The translations under genes and the position numbers were made by a program. From the NCBI GenBank assembly GCA_035578175.1, contig JAQMRL010000001.1, forward strand, positions 186,941,283 through 187,005,282: a stretch of 64,000 nt of DNA, read 5' to 3'. Shown piece by piece: positions 44,768 through 55,916 of this stretch (within the stretch, counting starts at the first letter, position 1; each line of letters begins with the position of its first letter). The notes beneath the pieces were generated by a model. That model was not told where the DNA came from. It saw nothing but the letters and a program-made list of their open reading frames with translations, and did no database searches. Origin of the DNA: Catonia carolina (Eukaryota; Arthropoda; Insecta; Hemiptera; Achilidae).

Positions 44768-45169
44768 CTAAAGTATATAGGCCTACTAAAGTTTATTTTA
44801 AAGTTGGCATATACCAAAGTTTACTTACTTTAGTACACTTAAGTATACTAGAGTATACTATAATAAAGAAAGTGGCGAGTATACCATTATATTTCAACAG
44901 ATTACCAAAAAGAAAGAACCTCAGGAACCTATCGCTCTCAGAAACGAAATTTTTAAGTTTGTTTTTTAACTCTTTACAAGTTTATAAATAATCCAACTAT
45001 GAAATAATCACCAAAATATTTTAAATACCAAAAGTTTTTGGTTGTGATTATTTTTTATTAAAATACTTCATGATAAATGAAAATAATTTTTACTTTTGCG
45101 GACAAAAAATAAATTACTGAACAATTCTGTGAAATTATATAACCGGTTTTATTTTATCTGTCTTTAAAT
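44768..45169. other. AT-rich spacer with a short TATACTA-type run
   Basis: Positions 44776-44870 have imperfect repeats such as TAAAGTTTA and AAGTATACTAGAGTATACTA. Nothing coding. Confidence 0.4.
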
Positions 45170-45602
45170 TTTATTACGGTACTGTACATTGAGCTCCACA
45201 ATTCCCGTATATAAGTAATGATATTGAAATGGCGATGGGGAATTTTAATTTAAGGTGAAGAGGTACCCAGTGGTACATTCTCCGTTTATAACTACGGGTG
45301 TTGTCCTTTATTCAGTCCAAGAGACCTCTACTTCATTTTCGCTTTAGACGTCACACAGTTGGGAACTTCCTTGTAGCTAATTCAGGGGGTAATTGGTTTG
45401 GATGGACATATAATCGTTTATGAAATTTACTGTAGAAGAGCACGGTTAGTTCCTTTACTGACGGAATTTTGAAATCGCCGTGGAGGGTTTTATTGCTTAC
45501 ATTAAAAAGGGTGACAGAAGCAAGTCATAAGAATTTTTATGAAAGCCCTGGATCGTCTTTAAGTTACTCTTTGCCGCTATTCTTAAAGACAATTGTCTTC
45601 AA
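45170..45602 (-). pseudogene. Jockey-type LINE C-terminus, copy 2 of the subfamily
   Basis: DNA over the whole stretch aligns with 37796-38200. The minus-strand translation is heavily decayed: IAAKSNLKTIQGFHKN is followed by several stops and shifts, with the 3' UTR (GAGCTCAATGTACAG...GTAATAAAATTTAAAGACAG) still clear. More diverged than copy 1. Confidence 0.82.
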
Positions 45603-46491
45603 GAAAGTTAGCTAATCTTTCCGTAGGGATAGCAATATTAAAAATAAATTACATAATAAAAGAAAAATAGTTTCAGGTCAACTAAATTTTAAACCCAGAG
45701 ATTAGCTTCTCAAACCAATTTAATTAAATAAACGACATGCAAAAAAATCAATATAAATTATACTGTACTAAATAATATTACGTTCATTTTTTTATTGCGA
45801 TCACTGATCAGTAGGATATGGAGTTACACTTATAAACAGATTAAATCGTGTTTAAGTTTAAAATGAAATCATATAATTAATACGATTAGAAAAGGTAATT
45901 ACGAAACAAAATGTTAATTACAATGGATTAAATATATTAATCAGATATAGGCCTACTCAGTCGTTGGTAGACTGTAATAGAATTTGAACAATGCACTGAC
46001 AGTATTACCCACCATAATACTGCAGTGTTACCGCCCTACTGTTAAGTTTAATGAGGGGAACAAATATCCCTAGGCTTTATTATTCGGCCCTAACATGGAT
46101 TAACATTGATATATAGAGTCAGGACAATTACGCACTTACAGCCTTGCTATCCTACATTACAATTCGCACGTTAATGTGCTGGACCGTAGAGGTTTTCTTT
46201 TTCTTCTAATGAAGGCTAATTAATTTTGTTTTTGTAATAGCCTTTTTATAATAATTATAAATTAAAGTCTACTTACCCGCACGTGTATTAAAATATTTAT
46301 CATTCAAAAATAAAGGAGTGTGTAGAATATACTCACTAATTTTTTCTTTAACAGGAAAGGCCAAACCCTTAATAATTGTTATATATTTATAAAAATCGGA
46401 TCCTGTATATCTACTCAAACCTTGGCAGTTATAAATTCGCCATTAAAAGAATAGCATTGCAGTCTTTATTTTATTGTTTTTATTAAATAAC
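45603..46491. other. Spacer; nothing recognised
   Basis: AT-rich. ATTCGGCCCTAACATGG at about 46081 resembles the inverted GGCCATGTTAGGGCC motif of 29514-29528; this may be chance. Confidence 0.4.
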
Positions 46492-47170
46492 ATGCCCATA
46501 ACAGGCAGTTGGACTGTTAAATTAATTGCACTTGATATGCTAGTCCAGAGCAACAGAAAATAGGTTTGTTCCTTATTACATGATCAGGCAATTATGCGAC
46601 TGAAACATTTAAAAACACAAGCAGTAGAAGTGTAAAAGACACTACTGAATTTTCTAAGCGTACTTTTTAATAGGCTATGATCGCGTAGTTTTCTTAAAAA
46701 AATAAACGCGATACAGCTCTGGGACTCATTTTTTCAAGTTTCCTAGGGTAAAAACTATAAGAAACTACTAAAACTTTCCCTTAATTTACCTTCTCAGAAT
46801 TTTAGTGTGGCTTTATTTTACTCTTTACTCAGGAATCATGGCGAAGTCTTTCACCAGGCATAACTCGCTAACGAAGCATTTCTGGACCTTTGTTTATATG
46901 AACTTTTTCCTTATTATTAGCCATAGAATCGTCTCTCTAGAGATTGCCGTGCAATTTAGAACCACGCGGTATTTAGCCGGACTTTGTGATGAATGAAGTG
47001 AAGGTGTCATTTGCAGGTGGAAAGTAGATTCTTTTCAGAGGACCTGGCACGCTGATAAACATATTTTTTTACTTAGTGAGGAAGGCAATTTTAAACCATC
47101 TCACTCGTAGTTTTACTAAGTAAAGCCTCGGTAGGTTCAAACCAGCCTTTCGGTTGATGATCTAAACAAT
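46492..47170 (+). repeat. Dispersed repeat R4, copy with an internal insertion
   Basis: R4 sequence at 46492-46660 (CATAACAGGCAGTTGGACTG ... GTAAAAGACACTACTGA) and 46980-47170 (TTTGTGATGAATGAAGTGAAG ... TTCAAACCAGCCTTTCGG) is separated by about 300 bases. That insert carries TAACTCGCTAACGAAGCATTT...TATATGAACTTTTT, also found at 6900-6950. The ORF at 46805-46996 spans the insert and R4 and is not conserved. Confidence 0.7.
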
Positions 47171-49317
47171 AACATTAAATAACGTTGAATTCAGTTCAAC
47201 TATTTTATTTGCAAACTGAAATTTATATTTCCTACAGAATAAGAAATGAACCAACTTTTAAATTCATATTTTTTTATTTTATTTTCAAGAGTAAATAAAT
47301 GTAATTAAACGATTAAAAACCTTTGCACGGTATACTAATAGTAACAAATAATACATTTCCTTCACGAACTCCGTTCTTCTGACAGAAGTACGAAAAGATA
47401 CTTTAAACTAAACAAAATGATATCGTTTACTCTCCTGAAGAATTCATTAAAATGCATTTTAATTTATAAATAAATTTTATTTAAGACAAATAAAAATCAC
47501 ATTGACGGATATGTTCATTTATTTGATATGAATTTTTTTTAATTAACGCATTAACCGAGAAAATTTGTATAAATTGGGTCCAGCGAATAAAACCAAAATT
47601 AGAAAAAATTTAGTGGAAGAAAATTTTATTTAAAAATGCTATTGCTTCCAGTAATATATGATTTTTTTTTAAATTTATGAAAAAGTGCTTGACCCATACA
47701 AAAGATAGTGTTATTGGATACGCTACATCTGTCTCCTAAATGCTGGTTGCCAATTTAATCCATAATCTCTCATAAGTTAAGAGATTAGCTATTTTTACAA
47801 ACACAGCAGTTGCGACATAAAACAATTGATAAGATAAACTCAATTCACTTTGATAAACACAATTTTATTGATGAAGAAAATGGATTGTGAAGGGAATACA
47901 AACGGTTTTAATACACACTTTTATATCCACTTCATTTGAGGTAATATTTGTCTCAATTTGTTCTAGACAGAACAATGTGCGTGCTATTAATTGGTCCGTA
48001 GGTTGGAGAGAATATTAGTCAATAACGTCTGTTTGTTTCTTTGTGTATAGAAGATCAGTTTTCTTTTGGTGGTTGAACGTTAATCTGTCGAATATGAATG
48101 GGGAGGAAGGGTAGTGATGGCAAATTTTTAGGTAAGAGTGAGATATAAAAGCTGTAGAGCAAATTTGTCGAATGGACATCCTCTCATGAGGGGTCGAATG
48201 GGGAGTTTTAGCGGAGGTGTGGAATATGTGGGTCCGCAAACATCCGAGTGGGATCACACTACCATTCGACCCGACTCTCTCTTCAATTGTTTCTTTCTCT
48301 TTCTGGTACATCATTCTCTTTTCCACTTCCCACGGCTCTTCCTCACTAATTTAGTATCTCTCTATCGCTCTAATTTTCACTCTCGTTCTCTGAATGCCTT
48401 TCGACTGACGAACATGTTGAACAACGCATTTGATAACGGCTTCAAACAACCAGAACCCTTCCTCCTTTTTAACCTAAACCAAAGCATTACTACTACCGTC
48501 ACAAGTTTTGTACCATTGTCAAACGAATACCTGCAGGACATAATGTCAGTACAAATATGGAATATATACATTCAAAACACACATGGGTTTATAAATATAA
48601 GCACGCATATACACACGCTTATGTAAACTGAGATTACAATAAAAATATGTACCCCAATATTTCAAACTCTGTTTAATATTGCTTTGGTTTTAGTTCAAAG
48701 GATTTATTTCAAGCAACTTACAAATGTTTTATTTAAGAGTAATCAGTGGTCGTAATTAATGCACAAACTAATGAGCTTTTCAATACAATTCCATTAATAA
48801 AGTTTGTAATTTGTAACTATTTACGACGGAAATACACAAATCTTTCAGCGGTAATTGAATGTGATTGTACTAAGCATAACTTATATCAAAATGCAGTTTA
48901 CAGTCTTTAGACTGAGGGTGAGTCACAACATACGTAGGAAACCAAATAACGTCAAAATTTTTTATGCTGTCTTCGTTTGTTATGGTTAAATATTGTCTAA
49001 TTATTAAAAAATCACAATCCTTTAGAAAAGAAATTGTTTAAAATGAATGTAACTTCACTATCGTTGCTCTTTATTAAATTTAGGGGAAAAATATCCGAGC
49101 CCCAAGAATTTTTCCTCAGATACTTCTATGTACCCAGCAAGTACAGTAGACAATACTAGTGTGCACGTGACCTTGTAGTGGCTATGCTAGACGGGACTGG
49201 GGAAGTCATTGTGTCCCGAAAATATGATATCGTTTTGTAAACATATTTTGCTTATTGTTGATAAAATTCTATCAACAAACGTACCTCGTTCGTTGGTTTT
49301 AATTTTACTACATTCAG
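47171..49317. other. Spacer with an unrecognised 162-codon ORF (48138-48626)
   Basis: The plus ORF from 48138 is Ser/Phe/Asn-rich, starts at a plausible ATG-poor site and shows no domain, signal peptide or repeat; an overlapping minus ORF (48015-48326) is equally anonymous. Positions 48260-48400 are C/T-rich. I do not call either a gene. The remaining sequence is AT-rich. Confidence 0.35.
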
Positions 49318-50171
49318 GCCGCGTAACCTCTGCGAGCGGAGTTGAGTACTAGTTGAGCGCAGCGTAGTTAGGTGAAGTTGTGCTAAGTTGAAGGGGGCAT
49401 CGAAGTTGTGCTAAGCATCGAAAAAACATATTGAGCACTTTTCGTAAGAAGCATGAATTTGTGTTGTTAAGTTCTGATTCAGACGATCAAATCAACGTAC
49501 GATTCAGACCAAATCAACGTACTACATTGCAAGCTTTCTGATGAACCGTAGGAAAGAGTGGGAAAGTTTATATACATGAAAGACTGCATCACGGTAAGTT
49601 TCATACTTTTTTTTGAAGAACTCGATTACGAAAAATTCAAAAATTATTTTCAGACGACAAGAGATTAATTTAATGAATTTTTAGAGACAGTTAAAACCGA
49701 CCTGACAGGAGTAGACAAAAACTTCAGGAACTTTTACAGGAGCGAAGGAAAACCTGAAGGTAAGCCGCACGCTTCTGCTACCTCAATCCAAATAAGTCCT
49801 TTAAATTGAGAGTCCAATTATCTTTTGTCGGATATATCGTATAGAACCTTTCGCTCTCTAACGCATTCAATTAGTTTCTCTTCAATCTCAATTTCTAAGT
49901 AGATAAACTGATATGGATAGAATAGTACCTAAATCCACACACTGAAACCATGCAAGTTGGCAGAAATTTTGTCGGAAATCATACAAGGTCGATTGGTGAG
50001 GGAAGCGTAATCAGCTTTCAAAACGGACCAAGACAGCAACGAAGCTGAGTGGAGTTGAGCCCAGCGACGCCACTCACTCCGCTACGGCAACCTGTGTCCG
50101 CCCCTTGGTTAATTTTTGTCAGCTGAGTCCATTTCACTCAACTCCACTCAAATCCGCTCGCAGTAGCCGTG
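49318..50171 (+). mobile_element. PIF/Harbinger DNA transposon, internally deleted
   Basis: The ends are inverted repeats: CTCTGCGAGCGGAGTTGAGT at the left and, on the other strand, CTACTGCGAGCGGATTTGAGT at the right. A candidate 3-bp CAG duplication lies at 49315-49317 and 50172-50174. Inside, decayed codons read STFRKKHEFVLLSSDSDD, then KVYIHERLHHGKFHTFF, then EELDYEKFKNYFQTTRD*F and ETVKTDLTGVDKNFRNFYR. The VHxxxxxxxxGxFHTFF...KFxNYFxxxxxxF pattern is the N-terminus of HARBI1-like nucleases. The DDE catalytic region and the MADF/Myb partner gene are absent, so it is a non-autonomous deletion derivative. Stops and two frame changes interrupt the reading. Confidence 0.7.
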
Positions 50172-51650
50172 CAGTCTTATGATTATGAAGCTTAAAATAG
50201 GTTATTACGCTCATTATATTGGGAGAGTCAATGTTTTACAGTCGAGTAGTACAGCAGATACCACGCGCTTAGCTACATGTCCAACTACTGTACAATAAAA
50301 TGATAGAAGCCATTATAAAAGATCTTTATAAATTTAATAGTAAATCGATGAGGGTTTCGAAATTTTGGAAAGGAGTAAAGAACACTTATTTTGCAATAAT
50401 AATTATTGAAAATAAATAATTATTAATTTGCTTGTACGGGGTACACGCAAATGGTTTTCTACCACAGATTTTTCTTGTTATATACCATAGAGTTATGAAA
50501 AGGAAAATATTAATAAATTAACTTGAAGTAAACGATAGATATTAATAATAATAATTATACTAAGTTGTAACTTAGTATGCAACAATCCAATAAATTAACT
50601 AGTGGATCGGAGAAGACATAATACTGTGGAACTGAATTGCCAAGACGCAACTGAAAGAAGTATAAAATGGAAATGGGAAAACAGAGGTAATAAAATCGAC
50701 AAAATTAGCCAATTACAAAGGTATTCACTGCCCCAACATTGCTTAGAGGTTTCTTTTACGATTTTTTGGTCCCATTATACTCTCTAAATATACTGACATA
50801 ACATTCCTAAACTGGTCTATATAATGTCAGTTATTTCTTCTTTTATAAATTCTCCACAGAGGAAAAGAAACTTTCCACTGATTTAGTCCACTATGTAATT
50901 AAATAAAGATATTATAATTTAACAATATTAATAATAATAATAATATTATTACTCTAAAATAACTGAGAAGTTGTACAAATTTCTCGCGTATCGTCAGCCA
51001 AATTATATTTAAAATTTATTGTTATATAGTTTTATCGATTTTGATGCTGTATACAATAAAAAAGTTTATCAAACCTAAACGAAATGCCTCGCATATAGAA
51101 TTATGAAAAATAGGTAGGATATTTTTTTGAATACAAGTTCATGTTTTGAAATTTATTAATAGCAGTTATGTGAAAAAATTATTACCTGTTTAATGGAAGC
51201 TACGAATCGGTCCTACTAGTCTAATTATTCTCGAAAATTTCATTAATGAAACTAATATGTTTATTTATTTCATCCTTCTTTTTCTTTCTCGAAACCTAAA
51301 GTAGGATTATATAAAAGTGGGGCTGGCAGTATTGTACAAGGCACTATAAAGCAGGAGTCAAGTGGGTCGTATTTGCACCGCCATCAACTATACCGGTGGG
51401 CAAATAGTTTAATATGAACTATAAAAGTAATAAAAAATTGGGCGCCAGCTCTATCAGCAGAGTATGAGAAAAATAAATTAAAAACTATATTCCCTTGCTC
51501 TAAATTAAATATTTAATGAATAATAAACTAATAAATACTAATATTAAACTACTAACAAAATTATCGTTAACCTATTTAAAAATATAGCCAACCTTTTTTC
51601 TGCCTCGACTTTAATTAAACTTAACAAACCCTTAATAAATATATGTATAA
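50172..51650. other. AT-rich spacer; nothing recognised
   Basis: The ORF at 50602-50787 has no domain. Positions 51307-51345 (TTATATAAAAGTGGGGCTGGCAGT) resemble a TATA box followed by GC-richer DNA, but no exon follows. (AAT)n runs occur near 50925-50950. Confidence 0.35.
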
Positions 51651-51797
51651 ATTTACCTCCAATTAAATATGTTGCCCCTTTATTCTTCTTCTCCTCGTTC
51701 TCCTGGTCACTCCTCGTTCTCCTAGTCACTTCTTTAAATTCTGTTTCTTCTTAACTAACCACTCAGTTCCGCTCTTAAGTCCCAAAGGAACTGATTT

Positions 51798-51885
51798 TAA
51801 TTTCCTGGATCTGAACCAGGAAACCTCTGGTTGACAAACCTCCCTCTCCCACCAACCATTCAACCAACCTGGAGGGCTAACGGGA
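51798..51885 (-). repeat. tRNA-like SINE head, family 4
   Basis: The minus strand reads CCAGGTTGGTTGAATGGTTGG (A-box region), GAGAGGGAGGTTTGTCAACC and AGGTTTCCTGGTTCAGATCC (B-box-like), with spacing like family 1 but a different body. Downstream on this strand is a duplicated AGTGA(C)(C/T)AGGAGAACGAGG motif (51695-51730). No copy with the same tail was noticed elsewhere in the window. Confidence 0.55.
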
Positions 51886-52194
51886 AGGAGAACCACCCCA
51901 ATGATTGGCTGTAAGTTGGTAGGTTTAAGAAAAGTCCACAAACATGGAGAGGGAAATACATCCGCCCTAATGACTACTACCCGCGTCAGATCATTGACAG
52001 TTGGCTATATTTACAACTTGTTGTCTAACTACTATTCTAATGTAACTAATTCTAACAATGGGGTTTTTAGCTTTATAATGGAAGTTACGGTAATTAGGAA
52101 TTACCTAATAATAAGTTCCATTGTTTGTAAAATTGTACTTTTACAATGTTACATTTTATATAAGTGAGTTGTGAACCGGTTGTGATATACAATA

Positions 52195-52196
<2 letters not shown>

Positions 52197-52256
<60 letters not shown>
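52197..52256. repeat. (TG)30 microsatellite
   Basis: Uninterrupted TG dinucleotide for 60 bases, likely polymorphic in length. Confidence 0.98.
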
Positions 52257-52257
<1 letters not shown>

Positions 52258-52715
52258 TAGGTAGTGGTTGTTTTTAGATAAATATTAATTATTATTCTAA
52301 TTGTAAACGGCCATATTTTATTTATAGTTACTTTTATTTTAAACGTTAAGTTTTTAATCCATCTAGTATAGGGAGTAACTGATTAGTAGACTAAGTGTAA
52401 TCGAATTGTACGAGTAATTTATTATATTGCCAATAAGTAGTGTTTTAGTTTAAACAGAAGTTTGTTTATAATTTATTAACAACCAGGTCCTAAAAGATTG
52501 TGGAGTAAGTGTTGCAGTATCATTCATCGAATGTTTGCTGCTTTGCCATTAAATGATTTCGATTCAGTTTTTACAGAAATCCGTTAATTCCCAGTAAACT
52601 ATGTGAAGGAAAAAATATATTTTTTTAAATTGCTGTAAGAAACTGTACATAAAATACTCTATTTATAGACTGCAGAGTACAAGATGAAAAAATTATTATT
52701 CAATAATTTGACGCA
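52257..52715. other. AT-rich spacer; nothing recognised
   Basis: No ORF or shared repeat noticed between the microsatellite and the LINE fragment. Confidence 0.4.
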
Positions 52716-53260
52716 TTGACATTACAATACTGTGATAAAACCTGTAAGTCTGTACGCGAGGGAGTGCCTTACAATACTGTGTTACATTACAATACTGTGA
52801 GTGCCTTACATTACAATACTGTGATAAAACCTGTATGTCTGTACGCGAATGAGGGCCTTACAATGCCTGGAAAGGCTGGTCTAAGAGAAGCAGAGAAATT
52901 TGAGATAAAGATCCTGCGCAAGATAAAGGGCCTAAAGATTAAAGACGGACAATACAGATTACGAGGTCGAGAGGAACTGTACAAGGAAAATGAACGCTTA
53001 ACGGAAAGGATTAGAAAAGAAGATTAAAATTTTTTGGAGACCTGTTATAGAATGAATGACAACCGGTTGACAAAACAATTTTTTAAGACACTAAACAATA
53101 GACCTAAGTTCTCAGAAAACTGGTTTAAAAAAGTCAGAAAGAATATTGATAAAATCGGAATAAACCGAGAAAACATATTAACTGAACCAAATTCAGACAA
53201 CTAATTACGAATTTTAAGAGCTTCCATGAAGAGGAAAAACAAAACACCGGGTGAGCAGAA
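52716..53260 (+). pseudogene. RTE/Jockey-like LINE C-terminus with internal duplication
   Basis: Codons read KPVCLYANEG, AEKFEIKILRKIKGLKIKDG, QYRLRGREELYKENERLTER, then after frame changes YRMNDNRLTKQFFKTLNNRP, ENWFKKVRKNIDKIGINREN and finally KRKNKTPGEQ. This is the C-terminal order (ERKILRKIxG..., YRLRxxxELY, GHxxRMxxNRLTKxIF, NWxKxVKxDL) of an insect endonuclease-RT group, related to 43846-44300. The segment ATACTGTGATAAAACCTGTA...TCTGTACGCGA occurs twice (52729-52760 and 52816-52848), a tandem duplication. Frameshifts near 53025 and stops show it is dead. Confidence 0.8.
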
Positions 53261-54837
53261 GTAGTTAAAATTGATAACTATAGTTTGGGTAGGTCGAAAT
53301 GTCAATTTAATACAATAAAATATAACTTTTAAAAAACAATTTTTCTGGTGAGGTAGTGAATTCTTCTCTGGAATTTTGAATATCTTAATTTTAAGTTTGC
53401 ATTTGCTAAAATTATTTTTCAAGTTCAGTTAAGATCAGATTAGTCAAAAAGTTGAACATATAAGATAAGTATGATTTGTTATAAAAAACCTCACGTAATA
53501 TATTACAAACGTAGAAAGTTTTATCAAGTGGTACACGATACAATATTCACGCTCTATCATTTCAAAATCTTCTAAAGTTACAATTTCTTCCATTTTTTTA
53601 GTATCGTTTACAATAGGAAATAATTTTAATAGGAATTATGCAAGTATATAAATAATTGATACTTGTTTAATCTTTTTTGAACTGTGAAAAATCTTTAAAA
53701 ACACTGTTTTTTACAGCTAGGAGACTTTTGATGGACAATTTCTATTTACAACTTTTTTTTAACCGTATATTTTTTACTACCATATTCAAACATTTTAGCA
53801 AGCTATTTTTTCAAAAAGAAATCCATATTGAGATGAAAACTTTTAACTGCGTTTAACTTTCAATTAACTCCACCCTAATACAATGTTGTCCTAAAATCTT
53901 TCTTCCTTTGCAAGGAGATTAAATTGATTAGTAAATTGACCCTTTAAAATGGAGTAAGTTCTTCTTATGAAGATAAATGATATAGTAAATTTTCTGAATA
54001 TTTTAGATAATTATATATAATTTATTAATAATAAATGAGAAGCAGATAAAATTTACAATTTTGTTATTAAGTTTTTGATAGATCACAGATTAATGAAGTA
54101 TCCCTGACAATGTCGCATTTAAAGCTAATTTGTAACAAGAGAGAAATTAGTGTATTTTTTTGGAATTGTCAATTATTTTGATAATCAGAAGAATTTATAG
54201 GTATCATTATGAAAGTTTAGTAATATTCTGTAACCGCTTTTCCGTGATATTATCAAAATTAAATTAAAAGCCCTGTTTTAAAATTGCATATTAATAGAAA
54301 ATTGAAGGTAACGAAACTAAAATAATTCATTAATATTAGTTTAATCTACAAACTCCTCTGCAATTCTGGCTATACCATGCGTCGAAGAACAAAGTTTTAT
54401 CTTCAACTTTCAGTAGAAGAATGTTAGTGTTCAGATTGGACGTGAGATAACGCTGTGAGCTCAATCGGGCAGCCGGATTCTCGTGGCTTCTTGTGATTTA
54501 CGAGATGGGATATTCTATGCTAGTGGGGTGGGTAGTGTGTAAGCGCTCGCCCTACCTAACTAATCAACCTGAAAAATCAATTAAACATTTCTGCTTGAAC
54601 TTTTATTAAACGATTCCAATTAAAATTCCATCGATCTCTCATGTATTATTAGAAGTCATTTAGGTTATGTCACATTACATCCAACGCAATATTACTCTTA
54701 AATGCTATACATGAATATGATCAATTGAAAATTTGTCAGCATTATATTCGGGGTTGGAAATTAATATGTTCTTAAACTTTGTTTTTCTCAAGTTTGTCTT
54801 TTGCACAGAAATATTTACAGGGTTAAATCTAATCAAG
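53261..54837. other. AT-rich spacer; one less AT-rich patch
   Basis: Positions 54410-54560 are less AT-rich (GAGCTCAATCGGGCAGCCGG...GGGGTGGGTAGTG) but show no ORF or boxes. The minus ORF at 53201-53422 overlaps the LINE tail and has no domain. Confidence 0.4.
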
Positions 54838-54970
54838 GATGGCTCGTAGTGTAATGGTCAGTATAAGTGTCTTCTACGCCAGGGATCCCGGCTTCGATTC
54901 CTCGTCAGGTCTGGAATTTTCTTCACTCATTATCATCTACCGTCCATTATCTGCATCAGCCTCAATGCGC
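54838..54970 (+). repeat. tRNA-derived SINE, family 2
   Basis: GGCTCGTAGTGTAATGGTCAG (A box) and GGCTTCGATTCCTCGTCAGG (B box) precede the tail TTCTTCACTCATTATCATC...TGCATCAGCC. It is closest to the copy at 3417. Confidence 0.75.
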
Positions 54971-55488
54971 AAAATGGCGTAAAAAACTATATTTAAGGAG
55001 CTATATTTAGTTTTAAATAACCCACATGGTTGAATACGAGTGTCTTTAGATTTATCGGTATTTTTTTTAAATAATACATATTCCTAAATTTAAAAAAATT
55101 CATACTATTTTACTCTGTATGTGTGGAGATTAGGAACAACATATCAATTCATCGGGACAAAAAATTACTCACTGCAAGGTCTTCTCATGAGAACACTTCT
55201 TGTCTTATTTTCTATACTCATGCACTCATTCTTTCCTCCTTTGTATCTTACACTGCTGTCCTTTCTTTCCAGATATATAATACACTAAGATGATACTCTA
55301 TTAACAGCAAGTTAAAGTGTAATCGAAATGGAAAAACTATTCTGCGATGTTTCGGATGAATGTAGTGTTGTATTGAAACACACAACAGGTTTCGTATTTC
55401 GAAAAAGGCCCAAAACTGGCCAAGAAATACATATTATTACTTATAATATGACATAAATTACTTATAAAATATCTTTTTTTTTTGTCGC
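54971..55488. other. Spacer; nothing recognised
   Basis: AT-rich, no element or coding signal seen. Confidence 0.4.
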
Positions 55489-55501
55489 ATATCTGAAGAA
55501 A

Positions 55502-55903
55502 TTCCAGAACAATTTTCTCAGAATCATTGTCAACGCTCCCTGGTATGTTAGGAATGATGACCTACACCAGGACTTAAGAGTGGATTCCATAAACGAAGTA
55601 ATTCGGAAATTTACCAGGAATCATGAAGACAGACTTCTTCACCACGTAAATATCGGAGCTATACAGCTACTGTACAATGCAGATCTGAGTAGGAGGCTTT
55701 CTCGAGTGAAATTTTACATTTTTTAAGTGTTTAGTAAATATCAATGATTAGTATATTTTGTAAACAGTTTACCTATTAGAATATATCGAACATAAACTAA
55801 GAATTACTATTTGGTAAATTCTTAGATTAAGTACTTAGATCAATTAAGTTAGAACAAAATTGTTAGTTAGTCTTAGACTAGTCACAATAAAATTTAAAAA
55901 AAG
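55502..55903 (+). mobile_element. Jockey-clade LINE, 402-bp 5'-truncated insertion with perfect 13-bp duplication
   Basis: The body begins FQNNFLRIIVNAPWYVRNDD and continues LHQDLRVDSINEVIRKFTRN, HEDRLLHHVNIG, AIQLLYNADLSRRLSRVK to a stop at about 55735, then a ~150-bp 3' UTR and an A-rich tail (AATAAAATTTAAAAAAAG). ATATCTGAAGAAA flanks it at 55489-55501 and 55904-55916, so both boundaries are exact. The visible C-terminal frame is uninterrupted. PWYVRNDDLHxDL...SRRLxRxK is a Jockey-type signature, different from the RRLKRRWSRDLL group elsewhere in this window, so this is a separate lineage. Confidence 0.92.
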
Positions 55904-55916
55904 ATATCTGAAGAAA

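Noticed and set aside
48138..48626. 162-codon ORF as a host gene
   Set aside because: No domain, compositional bias typical of random frames in C/T-rich DNA, a competing ORF on the other strand, and no splice or promoter context.
49590..49665. Intron in the Harbinger fragment (GTAAGT ... TTTTCAG)
   Set aside because: HARBI1-like codons continue through the supposed intron, so the splice-like words are probably fortuitous.
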